Assembly: GCA_027365345.1 (NCBI GenBank)
Contig: DAHXNO010000202.1
Coordinates: forward strand, 1 to 64,000
Length of the DNA stretch: 64,000 nucleotides
Reading direction: 5' to 3'
DNA from: Granulicella sp.
Lineage (GTDB): Bacteria; Acidobacteriota; Terriglobia; Terriglobales; Acidobacteriaceae
The notes below the pieces were generated by a model. It made no database searches, had not been told where the DNA came from, and saw nothing but the letters and a program-made list of their open reading frames with translations. This document shows, piece after piece, positions 40,627 through 50,254 of this stretch; the first letter of the stretch is position 1; every line of letters begins with the position of its first letter. The position numbers and the translations under genes are program-made.

Positions 40627-41598
40627 TCAAACGTCCATGTTGACGATCTTGCGAATGATCAGAGCGCCGGTCACGGTGAGGCTGCCAGAGGCATAGAGAA
40701 GCTTGATGCCAATGGGACGCTTCCACAAAAGGCTCATGCCATCGGGATTGACAAGATATAGAGCAACTCCAAGCACGACGGGAAGAAAGGATAGAATCCA
40801 ACCGGTTAAGCGCCCCTGGGCCGTGTGGACTCTGACCTGACGTCTCAGGCGGTACCGTTCGCGGATCACATAGGCGGTCTTGTCCAGCACCTCGGCAAGG
40901 TTCCCTCCGCTCTCCTTCTGAATCAGAATTGCCGTCACGACGATCCTGAGATCTTGCAGCGGAACTCTGATGAGCAGGTTGTTCATGGCGGTTCTCAACT
41001 CCAGGCCATAGTTCTGCTCGTCAAAGCAGATACGGAACTCAGCTCCAATGGGGTCGGGAGACTCCTGTGCGACCAGGCTCAAGGATGCAACCAGGCTATT
41101 GCCGGCGCGCAAGGCGCTTACCATGAGATCCAGCGCCTCCGGCAGCTCTTGTTCAAATTTGTCGAACCGCTGCCTACGCTTATAAAGTACGTACAATAAG
41201 GGCGCGCATGCCAAAAGCAGGCCCATGAGGGTTGCGAAGATCAGAGTCCCTGTGCGCAGGTAAATAAGGTAGGTTGGGAGCAGGAAGCAGGCGGCAGACA
41301 TGAGGAGCAGACCACCCGCAGTCCATTTCACATTTGCCTGATACAAGAGAGTGCGCAGGCGGGGAGCAACTTCGACCGTCAGCAGCCACCGATGGAGCCA
41401 GGGGACAGAGCTCAATAGTTCGTTCTTGCGGATATCCACAATCGGATCACCCGTTCCCGACTGCTGACCAGCAAGGGCTGAGTGGATAAGAGCGAGAGTT
41501 TGTTTGGCCTGCTGCGAGGCTCCGACGGTGCTTGCCGCCAAAACCAGCGACAGCACAACGAAGACGCCAAGAAAGACCAGTATCAACAGCAATAACAT
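40627..41598 (-). CDS. tadB: Tad inner-membrane protein TadB
   Basis: FEQELPEALDLMVSALRAGNSLVASLSLVAQESPDPIGAEF, VTAILIQKESGGNLAEVLDKTAYVIRER. Confidence 0.94.
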   Translation of the reverse strand: MLLLLILVFLGVFVVLSLVLAASTVGASQQAKQTLALIHSALAGQQSGTGDPIVDIRKNELLSSVPWLHRWLLTVEVAPRLRTLLYQANVKWTAGGLLLMSAACFLLPTYLIYLRTGTLIFATLMGLLLACAPLLYVLYKRRQRFDKFEQELPEALDLMVSALRAGNSLVASLSLVAQESPDPIGAEFRICFDEQNYGLELRTAMNNLLIRVPLQDLRIVVTAILIQKESGGNLAEVLDKTAYVIRERYRLRRQVRVHTAQGRLTGWILSFLPVVLGVALYLVNPDGMSLLWKRPIGIKLLYASGSLTVTGALIIRKIVNMDV

Positions 41599-41624
41599 GG
41601 CTCTGCTCCCAACCGCCGCTTCGG

Positions 41625-42905
41625 TTAGTTGACTTCCTGTGTTTGCTCAAACAGGCCCGTCGGCAGGAAGATGCCCGAAATGCGGAGCTGTTCAAGGAAC
41701 TTGGGACGGATGCGGGTGGGCTGGAATGCGCCAATCACCCTGCCGTCCGGTCCAATGCCTTTCTTGTTGAAGCTGAAGATCTCATGCATACTGATGACGT
41801 TTTCCTCCATGCCCGTGATCTCAGAGATACTGGTTACCTTGCGGCTGCCGTCGCTGAGGCGGGCTACCTGGACCACGATGGCAATGGCGGAAGCTATCTG
41901 CTGCCGGACGGTTCGTTCCGGAATGTTCAAGTTACTCATTGCGACCATGGATTCAAGCCTGGACAGCGCATCGCGCGGCGTATTGGCGTGAATGGTGGCC
42001 ATTGAACCCTCGTGGCCGGTGTTCATAGCCTGCAGCATGTCAAATGCCTCCTCCCCGCGCACCTCGCCAATGATGATGCGATCGGGGCGCATGCGAAGGC
42101 TGTTGATGAGCAATTGACGCTGCCGAATCGCGCCGGCTCCTTCGATGTTGGGCGGCCGCGTTTCCAGGCGAACGATGTTTTGCTGGGCGAGTTGAAGTTC
42201 GGCCGCATCTTCGATGGTGACAATGCGTTCGGTCGGCGGAACAAAATGGGAGAGAATGTTGAGAAATGTGGTCTTACCAGCTCCGGTTCCTCCGGAGATG
42301 AGGATGCTGATGCGAGCGCGCACGGCGGCGGCGAGCATCTCCATCATTTCCGGAGAGAGTGTCTTTAGTTCGACGACCTTTTGGGCGGAGGTAGGACCTG
42401 TCCCAAATCGCCGGATCGACAGAGCGGGGCCATCGAGTGCGAGCGGCGGAATGATCGCATTGACGCGGGAGCCGTCGGCCAGCCGCGCATCGACCATGGG
42501 AGAAGATTCGTCTACTCTGCGGCCCACACGCGAGACGATTCGGTCGATGATCTGTAACAGGTGGCGATCGTCACGAAACCGCGCATCCACCCGCTGGAGG
42601 ACTCCGCCACGCTCAATGAACACATGGTCTTTGCCGTTGACCAGGATGTCAGAGATGCTGAGATCGCGGAGCAGCGGCTCCAGCGGGCCGAGTCCGAAGA
42701 CTTCATCCAGAAGGTCAGCCTGGATTCTATCCTGCTCGCCGTGGGTCAGCGGCACTCGTTGTTCGCCGATGATCTGGTTCACCATGCCGGCCACGACTTG
42801 ACGCGCCTGGGTGGTGTTGACGCGCGACAGCTTCTCAAGATCAAGCTTTGAGATCAGCACCCGGTGCGCTTCCGATTTGACCTTCTCGATATCCAGTGCT
42901 TCCAC
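41625..42905 (-). CDS. cpaF: Tad ATPase CpaF/TadA
   Basis: Walker [63 protein letters not shown]. Confidence 0.97.
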   Translation of the reverse strand: MEALDIEKVKSEAHRVLISKLDLEKLSRVNTTQARQVVAGMVNQIIGEQRVPLTHGEQDRIQADLLDEVFGLGPLEPLLRDLSISDILVNGKDHVFIERGGVLQRVDARFRDDRHLLQIIDRIVSRVGRRVDESSPMVDARLADGSRVNAIIPPLALDGPALSIRRFGTGPTSAQKVVELKTLSPEMMEMLAAAVRARISILISGGTGAGKTTFLNILSHFVPPTERIVTIEDAAELQLAQQNIVRLETRPPNIEGAGAIRQRQLLINSLRMRPDRIIIGEVRGEEAFDMLQAMNTGHEGSMATIHANTPRDALSRLESMVAMSNLNIPERTVRQQIASAIAIVVQVARLSDGSRKVTSISEITGMEENVISMHEIFSFNKKGIGPDGRVIGAFQPTRIRPKFLEQLRISGIFLPTGLFEQTQEVN

Positions 42906-42948
42906 GATATGTCACCCGTCCATTGGTACAGCAGATTGGCGCAAGCTT

Positions 42949-44175
42949 TCATCCAAAGAGGCTGAAAGCGCTCTTCTTCTTTGGGTTCTTTGGCAAACCA
43001 CACGCGGTCCGCGCCATTTGCCGGATTACCCGCGAGACAGAAGAGTCTTCCGCCGTGAGCGCGCTGGCCGTGGCCTGCGCGCGCCTGACAGCCTGATAGT
43101 CACTGGGAACCTTCCATTGCGGCTCCTGGGTGAGCGCTTTCTCTATTTCCTTCTCATCGATCCCGAGGGATCGCTGCATAAACCGGTTCAACACAATCTC
43201 CGGCTTGAGCCGTGAACTTACAAAAAATTCATTAATCAGGCGATGGGTGTTCCGGAGCTCCGTGATACCCACCTGCGTAATCAGGTAGACCATGGATGCA
43301 TCTTTGAGGAGCGCCTTGCTGGCGGGGCCGAGATGCGAACCGGCATCTACGACCACATAATCAAAGGTCTGCCGCGCCACGGTGAGCAACCGCTCAACGG
43401 ATTCCGGCGTAGTTTCAATCGGAACATACTGGTCTGGCGCGGCGAGGATGGAGAGCCCCGAGCTGTGCTTGCTGAGTAACTTTGAGAAGAAGGTTGAATC
43501 GAGCCGGTTGAAGTTCTCCAGGGCATTGACCACCGAAAACTCGGCGCGTATGCCGAGGCCAAGCGCAGCATCGCCGATGGGCAGGCCAAGATCGATCAAC
43601 ACGGCGCTCTGTTGGGACTCCTCCGCCACGGCGACAGCGAAGTTGGCGGCCAGGGTGGTGACGCCGCAGCCGCCTTTCGCTCCGATAAACAAGATGAGCC
43701 TTCCCAATGCCTTCTTGGCGGGCTGGGCTGCGGGGCGGCGAACCATGGCCCGCACCATCGCCTCTTCCATTACGCCGGGGGAGACAGGAAGGGGAAGAAA
43801 TTCGCGGGCTCCTGCTCGCATGCATCGAACCAGCATGGCCGAATCCGCGAGCGCAGAGTAGACCATCACGGTGACGGAACTATCGGAACTGATCGCTTCT
43901 ACCAGGTCCAGAGCGTGTTCCGCATCACTATCCAGCTCAATGATGACCACATCGTAATCCAACTCCAGCAGCAGCGGCACTTCGTCGAGGCTGGGATAGG
44001 AGGTCAACTCCCTGGTGACGCGCGCCTGCGATCCGCGCAAGGCTCCCGCGACGGCATTGCGGCGCTGTTCCTCAGGACCAATCAAGGCCACCGTCAACGT
44101 ACGGACGCCGAGCGATTCGTGTTCCTCAGTTCTGGTCGCCATTAGCAATTCACTGTCCCCTTTCTCTTGCGGCAT
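42949..44175 (-). CDS. cpaE: CpaE/TadZ-like protein (receiver-like domain plus ParA-like ATPase)
   Basis: ARVTRELTSYPSLDEVPLLLELDYDVVIIELDSD; FIGAKGGCGVTTLAANFAVAVAEESQQSAVLIDLGLPIGDAALGLG. Confidence 0.93.
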   Translation of the reverse strand: MPQEKGDSELLMATRTEEHESLGVRTLTVALIGPEEQRRNAVAGALRGSQARVTRELTSYPSLDEVPLLLELDYDVVIIELDSDAEHALDLVEAISSDSSVTVMVYSALADSAMLVRCMRAGAREFLPLPVSPGVMEEAMVRAMVRRPAAQPAKKALGRLILFIGAKGGCGVTTLAANFAVAVAEESQQSAVLIDLGLPIGDAALGLGIRAEFSVVNALENFNRLDSTFFSKLLSKHSSGLSILAAPDQYVPIETTPESVERLLTVARQTFDYVVVDAGSHLGPASKALLKDASMVYLITQVGITELRNTHRLINEFFVSSRLKPEIVLNRFMQRSLGIDEKEIEKALTQEPQWKVPSDYQAVRRAQATASALTAEDSSVSRVIRQMARTACGLPKNPKKKSAFSLFG

Positions 44176-44235
44176 ATTGGTCCATTCGAACTGAAGTTGA
44201 GTTTCACATGATGGGCCATTTTGGTACGTCCTTCC

Positions 44236-44751
44236 TCAGTGAGAAAAGAAGGAGATGATAGCGCCAACTGCAATCGCTGGGGCGTAGGGCATCTTGCGAG
44301 TGATTGGATTGTTGAGCGTAAGTTCGGGATGAGGTTGAAGCCCGTGTTTGGTAACTCCCATGATCAGGCTCCCCGCCCCATCGAACAGCTCACCAACAAA
44401 TCCTCCGCCAATCGCCCAGCAAAGAGCCATGATCCCTCCCGCAATGCCCATCAGGACCAAGGCGACGGTCAACTGTGCGGGTCCGATCCACGCTCCGACA
44501 GCGGCGCACAGTTTCAGGTCTCCCATTCCCATACCGCCCATCCAGCAAAGCAACCCGAAAACCAAGGTTGCCAGGCCAATCCCCAGAAAGCTTTGCCCAA
44601 GTCCGTGCCAGCCATGCGTCCAGGCGGAGGTTACGATGCCGGCCGCCAGGAACGGCAGCACCAACCAGTTTGGAATGCGGCGGCTGTGCAGATCCGTCCC
44701 TGTTGCAATGGCTAAGACGATGAGGGTCGGCCACCAGGCGATCGAGTGCAT
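44236..44751 (-). CDS. Prepilin peptidase (TadV/CpaA-like, A24)
   Basis: ATGTDLHSRRIPNWLVLPFL and GGMGMGDLKLCAAVGAWIGP (GxGD-type); ATG at 44751 with SD GGAGAGGAGGAG. Confidence 0.93.
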   Translation of the reverse strand: MHSIAWWPTLIVLAIATGTDLHSRRIPNWLVLPFLAAGIVTSAWTHGWHGLGQSFLGIGLATLVFGLLCWMGGMGMGDLKLCAAVGAWIGPAQLTVALVLMGIAGGIMALCWAIGGGFVGELFDGAGSLIMGVTKHGLQPHPELTLNNPITRKMPYAPAIAVGAIISFFSH

Positions 44752-44792
44752 ATACCAACTCCTCCTCTCCTTCAATGGGTGCTGGTGAGGGT

Positions 44793-44808
44793 GCAATCTC
44801 TCGTCCAA
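44793..44808 (-). promoter_or_regulatory. Putative sigma-54 promoter of the prepilin peptidase/cpaE/cpaF/tadBC operon
   Basis: RC TGGACGAGAGATTGCA: GG-N10-GC, TTGCA -12 box, about 40 bp from start codon. Confidence 0.65.
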
Positions 44809-44870
44809 ATCCGCAAGAGCTTTTAAACGTCTGGATTCAATGGCTTATGACGATTGCTCTGTGATCCGGT

Positions 44871-44887
44871 GTGCACTGGTGTTTACA
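44871..44887. promoter_or_regulatory. Putative activator-binding dyad (UAS) upstream of the prepilin peptidase gene
   Basis: TGTGCACTGGTGTTTAC; matches TGTGnACnnnTGTnTAC. Confidence 0.65.
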
Positions 44888-45345
44888 GGGGGAGACGGTA
44901 AGTGAAGTGCTGGATACACCGTACGGGCCGTAGTTGGCGATCGGCGGAAGTATCGATCGTGGCAAATACCTAGCAGCGGATCGAACGGATAGACGGCATG
45001 GTCCGGCCTGTCCTTGCGCCGCAGGGAGATGAAGAGTTTGTCGTCAATCGATCATCAGCGAGCAATGCAAATCCGGCGCGTCGGCTCCCACCTCGCCTGA
45101 GCGCGAGACTCGAACGTGCGCAGGTTCGAGGACTGGAACTCCGCGAATGACGCTCCAATTTGCTCCCTACGAGGCAGCGTGGATTGAATGCACGGCGCGT
45201 TGATGTCATCTTGTGCAGTAACTCTATCGATATTGAAAGAGGTAGCTTTGGTCTCCATCGCCGGGTTGACGCCCAGGGCCTTTCGACGGTGAGCTTACAG
45301 CGTTCGCGCCAGGCTTGGCGGTAGGGAGCGGAGTGTCGCAAAAAG

Positions 45346-45555
45346 ATGCAGTCTACATGGGAAGTGAAGTTCCACGGGATCTGGGTGGCGAAGTACAGGC
45401 TCCAGGCGCTGCGCGAGCGTGGGCGCGGTGGACGAAGAGATCTTGCGGTGATCTGTCGAAGACCAGCAGTGGGAGGATTCGGGAGAGAACTTCAGGGTCG
45501 CCGCGTCGGCCGAGCCTTAAGCCGGCTCTCGGCCGGGCGCTTGCATGCGGCTTGA
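45346..45555 (+). pseudogene. Possible decayed IS200/IS605-type TnpA fragment
   Basis: WEVKFHGIWVAKYRLQALRE...RRDLAVIC resembles the N-terminal KYHxVWVxKYRxxxL block of Y1 transposases; downstream frame degenerate. Confidence 0.35.
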
Positions 45556-45810
45556 GCCGCAATCAGGCGGCTCTCAGTCGCAATACGACCTGCCGCCGGC
45601 AATTAGGAGTCGCTAAGTTTGTGTTACTAAAGATTTATAGACTTAATCCGCAGACCCTGCTAATTCTACTAACCACAATCACTCTATCCAGCAATCGGGC
45701 CGCGTCAGCTAGCGGTAGAGGAAAAACAGGCCCGCAAGATTCCTACAAACATTGCATTCGATTTGGGCTGTTTCGTTGATCATAGCAAAGTGAGCAAGGA
45801 GTTCGTCCTT

Positions 45811-47205
45811 ATGATCCGTATAGCCGTGTTTTCTGAGGACTCGATCCTTCAGCAATTATTATCTACGGCCCTGGGTAAAGAATATCAAGTTACCCTGGAA
45901 CAAAATGAAGAGGAGATCCATCGCTTGTTCTGCACACGAGCGTGCGATGTAGTGGTTCTTGATCTCGATAGCAATCAAAACTCGCTGCAGCAGCGAATTG
46001 CCTGCTGTGAGCGAATTGTCGCCGCGGACATCTCACCGGTGGTGCTGGTTGACGATGGACTTCGCTCGATCGCCCTGGACCTGGTACGCCGTGGAGCACA
46101 CAGCTACTGCCGCAAGCCGCCGTCGCTGGTCGAACTGAAATCGATCCTGCGCCGCGCGTATGAGAACCGCTTGCTCAAGCTGAAATTAGAAGCGATGCAA
46201 CAGCAGTTGGAAACGGTGAGCACCTGTGATCGGATGATTGGATCCAGCCCCCAGATCCGCCAAGTGTACGATCTGGTGCGCCGCGTCGCAAATCTCAACA
46301 CCACGGTACTTGTGACGGGGGAGAGCGGTACCGGCAAAGAGTTAACCGCACGGGCCATCCATAACCTTGGAGATCGCTCCGCGCAACCCTTTGTGGCTGT
46401 AAGCTGCGGCGCCATTCCGGAAACCTTGGTAGAAGCGGAGTTGTTTGGGCACGAGAAGGGCGCCTATACCGGCACCATCGGCTCGCGGCAGGGCTATCTG
46501 GAACAGGCCGGCACTGGAACCCTGTTTCTGGATGAGATTGGCGAGCTTAGCTTGAACACTCAGGTAAAGCTTCTGCGCGTCTTGCAGGAGCGGGAGTTCT
46601 GCCGCCTGGGCAGCAACCGGCTGATTCCGCTGCGGGCGCGCCTGGTTTTTGCAACGCATCAGGATCTATCCGAGATGGTGGCGCTAGGAAAATTCCGGCA
46701 AGACCTTTTCTACCGCATCAATGTAATGAAGATTGACATACCGCCTCTTCAGGAACATCCGGAAGATATTCCGCTGATTGCCCAGCATTTTCTGCGGCGC
46801 TACTCCGAGATGCACGGAAAGACCGTTGAGGGGATTGATCCTGCCGCAATGGCTTTGCTACAAACGCACTCCTGGCCCGGCAACGCGCGCGAATTGGAGA
46901 ATGTGATTCAGCACGCCATTATCATGGCTAGCGGCCATATCATCCGAGTGGAAGATTTACCCCACGAGATGCAGGACGAGAATGTCATCCCTATCGATCA
47001 TTACTCTCCCGGCGGTTCCTTCGAGCGGCAACTTCGGGATTACAAGATAAAGCTGGTTACGGCCGCGGTGCGAGAGAACAATGGAAACAAGACTCTGGCG
47101 GCGAGCAGCTTGCAGATTTCACGTGCCTATCTGCATCGTCTTCTGCGGCTCGCCGAGCATGGTTTTATCGCCGAGCAAGTGGGCCCAGAGACGGAGACCG
47201 CTTGA
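45811..47205 (+). CDS. Sigma-54-dependent activator (receiver-like, AAA+, Fis HTH; NtrC family)
   Basis: VTGESGTGKELTARAIHNLG, ELFGHEKGAYTGTIG (GAFTGA variant GAYTGT), GTLFLDEIGELSLNTQVKLLRVLQ; C-terminal HTH NNGNKTLAASSLQISRAYLHRLLR. Confidence 0.94.
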   Translation: MIRIAVFSEDSILQQLLSTALGKEYQVTLEQNEEEIHRLFCTRACDVVVLDLDSNQNSLQQRIACCERIVAADISPVVLVDDGLRSIALDLVRRGAHSYCRKPPSLVELKSILRRAYENRLLKLKLEAMQQQLETVSTCDRMIGSSPQIRQVYDLVRRVANLNTTVLVTGESGTGKELTARAIHNLGDRSAQPFVAVSCGAIPETLVEAELFGHEKGAYTGTIGSRQGYLEQAGTGTLFLDEIGELSLNTQVKLLRVLQEREFCRLGSNRLIPLRARLVFATHQDLSEMVALGKFRQDLFYRINVMKIDIPPLQEHPEDIPLIAQHFLRRYSEMHGKTVEGIDPAAMALLQTHSWPGNARELENVIQHAIIMASGHIIRVEDLPHEMQDENVIPIDHYSPGGSFERQLRDYKIKLVTAAVRENNGNKTLAASSLQISRAYLHRLLRLAEHGFIAEQVGPETETA

Positions 47206-48767
47206 CCGGATCGCCTGTGACGGCCACGCATGCCAGTAGGCATCCGCCGGCGGCGGTGTTGCAAAGGGTATTTTCATTTCCAGCGATGCTGCTGTGCCTT
47301 TTGTCAGCCTTGGGCGTGCTGACCGTGCGATCTCGTTTCAACGACCCTGACATGTGGTGGCATCTGAAGATGGGCCAGATTATCTGGACCACCCACAGGA
47401 TTCCGACAACGGATATCTTTTCCTTCACCACGAATCACCACGCTTCTATTCCCCAGGAATGGTTCAGTCAGGTACTGATCTACGGCTTCTATAGACTGGG
47501 TGGATACAGCGGTTTGATGCTGTGGCTGTGCCTTTTGACCACGGCCATCCTGATCGCCGGATACCTGTTGTGCTGGCTGTACTCCGGGAATGCGAAGGTG
47601 GCCTTCGTCGGGGCTATGGTGATTTGGTTCTTTGCGACAACCGGCCTTTCCATACGGCCCCAAATGATCGGCTATCTGCTACTGATCGGCGAGCTGCTGT
47701 TGATGCAGCTAGGCCGCACCCACAGTCCGCGCTGGTTTTTAGGGCTGCCCCTGCTGTTTGCCCTATGGATCAATTGTCATGGGTCTTTCTTCCTCGGAGT
47801 GGGTCTGGCAGCAACGTTTTATCTCTGCTCTTTCTTCGATTTCCGCGCCGGCTCGCTTGTGGCTCGGTCCTGGGTGCCGCATGGCCGCAATATGCTGGGA
47901 TTGGCTCTGCTTCTGTCGACGGCCGCATTGTTCCTGAATCCCATTGGCATCCGACAGATCCTCTACCCGATCAATACGCTTTTGCATCAGCCGATCGGAC
48001 TGAGCCAATCCGAAGAGTGGCTGCCACCGCAGATGAACGGAGGACGTGGGCTTGGTCTTCTGGTTCTCCTTGGAGGCATTCTTCTTCTGGTGATCGTGCA
48101 GCGATCCGAGCTGTTTTGGGATGAGTTGGTGGTGCTGGCGCTGGGCACCTGGCTTGGCGTCAGTCATCAGCGAATGCTCTTTGTCTTCGGCATCCTGGCG
48201 GCGCCTATTGTGTCAAGGCTTCTCGCGCACTCATGGGAGGGATACGACGCAGCACAGGACCACCCGATCCTCAACGCCGGCTTGATGGGAGCGTCTCTTC
48301 TGGTCATCCTGTGGGGATTCCCAAATCGTCAAAACCTGATCCGTCAGGTAGATCAGGGAAATCCAACCCAGGCGGTCACGTTCATTCAGACACATCATCT
48401 TGCAGGAAACATGCTGAACGATTACGTCTATGGGGGATATCTCATCTGGGCGGCGCCAGACCATCCCGTCTTCGTCGACGGCCGCTCCGACGTATTCGAA
48501 TGGACCGGTGTCCTGGCAGCCTATGGGAAATGGGCATTCCTTCAAAGCGACCCCAATATGCTTCTGGATCAGTACAACATCAGTTTCTGCCTTCTGGCCC
48601 GCAACTCTCCCATGGCGCATGTGCTGCCGTTCTTGCCGAACTGGAGACCCATCTATACGGACCATCTGGCAACGATCTTTCTCCGAAGTTCAAGCCCAAG
48701 CCTTTCCCCCAATGCTAGCCTGCACGCAATGGCTACCAGCCATTCGCCACGAGCGGCTATCCGCTAG
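47202..48767 (+). CDS. Polytopic membrane protein, glycosyltransferase-like
   Basis: TTG start overlapping the activator stop; FNDPDMWWHLKMGQIIWTTHRIPTTDIFSFT...EWFSQVLIYGFYRLGG; many TM segments. Confidence 0.75.
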   Translation: MTGSPVTATHASRHPPAAVLQRVFSFPAMLLCLLSALGVLTVRSRFNDPDMWWHLKMGQIIWTTHRIPTTDIFSFTTNHHASIPQEWFSQVLIYGFYRLGGYSGLMLWLCLLTTAILIAGYLLCWLYSGNAKVAFVGAMVIWFFATTGLSIRPQMIGYLLLIGELLLMQLGRTHSPRWFLGLPLLFALWINCHGSFFLGVGLAATFYLCSFFDFRAGSLVARSWVPHGRNMLGLALLLSTAALFLNPIGIRQILYPINTLLHQPIGLSQSEEWLPPQMNGGRGLGLLVLLGGILLLVIVQRSELFWDELVVLALGTWLGVSHQRMLFVFGILAAPIVSRLLAHSWEGYDAAQDHPILNAGLMGASLLVILWGFPNRQNLIRQVDQGNPTQAVTFIQTHHLAGNMLNDYVYGGYLIWAAPDHPVFVDGRSDVFEWTGVLAAYGKWAFLQSDPNMLLDQYNISFCLLARNSPMAHVLPFLPNWRPIYTDHLATIFLRSSSPSLSPNASLHAMATSHSPRAAIR

Positions 48768-48887
48768 CCAACACGAGACGCGCCACGGACAACTCAGACC
48801 GACTGCCGAAAGGATGCTTCTTCTATGGTTCGCAACGTCTCGCAAGTTGTAGAATGCCACCAAGATCCTAGTCCATGGTGAATTGCG

Positions 48888-49106
48888 GTGAAAACGGCAG
48901 CTCGGATTCTATGTCTCTCTCTGTTGTTTGCAGCTTCCACTCCGGCAGCCCCGGCTACTCGGACGCCTGTGCAACAGCCGGCGCATAGCTCCGCGAAGTC
49001 GAGGAAGAGTTATTTGAAGCACCAGAAAAAGCAGCAGAAAAAATGGAGGAAGGCGGTAAAGCACGGGCACAATCAATCAAGAAGGCTTCACCACTCGGCC
49101 AAGTGA
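48888..49106 (+). CDS. Small secreted Lys/His-rich basic protein
   Basis: GTG start; signal peptide MKTAARILCLSLLFAASTPAAPA then KSRKSYLKHQKKQQKKWRKAVKHGHNQSRRLHHSAK. Confidence 0.5.
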   Translation: MKTAARILCLSLLFAASTPAAPATRTPVQQPAHSSAKSRKSYLKHQKKQQKKWRKAVKHGHNQSRRLHHSAK

Positions 49107-49510
49107 GGTGCAGGGCTACGTGCTGCCGGTGATTTTCTGGTGGGCTGTTTCCTGCGAGTTTGGCCGCGCCGTTGCCGCCGGCCGAGAGGCAGGCGAGATC
49201 CGCGCTGATGAGGACGGCGTGTTTGGGCTGCCAATTCCAAAGGGTGGATGCTGCCGGCAGGACGTGGACGCCGCAGCCTTGCAGCCGGTCGGCGCCGCTG
49301 GTCCGTCGGCTGCGACGATTTTGAGACCATGGACCTTGATAGTTTCAGCCCGACCCTTGTCGCGCGTGGGGCGATCCTCGGTTGGCTGGAAAGGCTCCGC
49401 CGCCCAGGGAAATCGGTGAAGGCGAACTGAGAAGCAACCTTGCAGATGATCCAGTCGGCGTTTCCAAGGCTGCGGCAAAGGCTACGGCACCGAAGACAGG
49501 AAACAGGCTC

Positions 49511-50125
49511 TTAGCGAACCACGCCAGCCTGGCCGACCGGCCAGTAGACAAAGGCGGCCTTCCCGTAGATCAGCGAGATGGGAACAGGTCCAAAGTCGCG
49601 GCTGTCGCTGGAGATGTTGCGATGGTCGCCCATCACCCAGCACTCTCCCTTGGGGATGGTTATAGCCGCCACGGAGCGGCCGTCTCGGAAGCGAGCGGGC
49701 ACGTAGCCTTCCTTGAGCTTGCGGCCGTTCAGGTATACAGCGCCGCGGTCGATGCGGAGTTTGTCGCCGGGGAGTGCGATGACGCGCTTGATGTAGCTTT
49801 TGGTGTGGTCGGGAGGGTAGAGGAAAACCACGACATCGCCGCGCTGGATGGATTCAAAGTGATAGACGAACTTGTTGATGAAGAGGCGGTCCTGATCCTC
49901 GAGGTGGGGCAGCATGCTGGTGCCTTCCACGCGAACCGGCTGATAGAGGAAGAGGATGATGAAAAGAGAGATGGCCAGAGAGCCCAGAATATCGCGCGGC
50001 CAGGAACCGGAGCGCGAAAGTTTGCCAACCTGCGGGTTCTCCGTGTGGCTGGATCCGGCTGGGACCACGTTCGCCTGGTCAGCCGCGGGCTGCTGTGGCG
50101 TCGGCTTGGAGATCATTTCAGGCAC
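49511..50125 (-). CDS. lepB: Signal peptidase I
   Basis: RVEGTSMLPHLEDQDRLFINK, YIKRVIALPGDKLRI, GECWVMGDHRNISSDSRDFGPV. Confidence 0.95.
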   Translation of the reverse strand: MPEMISKPTPQQPAADQANVVPAGSSHTENPQVGKLSRSGSWPRDILGSLAISLFIILFLYQPVRVEGTSMLPHLEDQDRLFINKFVYHFESIQRGDVVVFLYPPDHTKSYIKRVIALPGDKLRIDRGAVYLNGRKLKEGYVPARFRDGRSVAAITIPKGECWVMGDHRNISSDSRDFGPVPISLIYGKAAFVYWPVGQAGVVR

Positions 50126-50254
50126 GTTGGAGGCTCTTGGGCGAAGTGCGGGCCATTGCCGACCGTCATCCTCTTACTCTTAGATTAGACGAAAATCAGC
50201 GATCCGGGATTTACTTCAGGAAACCGTTTCCGGGAGCCGGGTTGGGGAGCAGGT

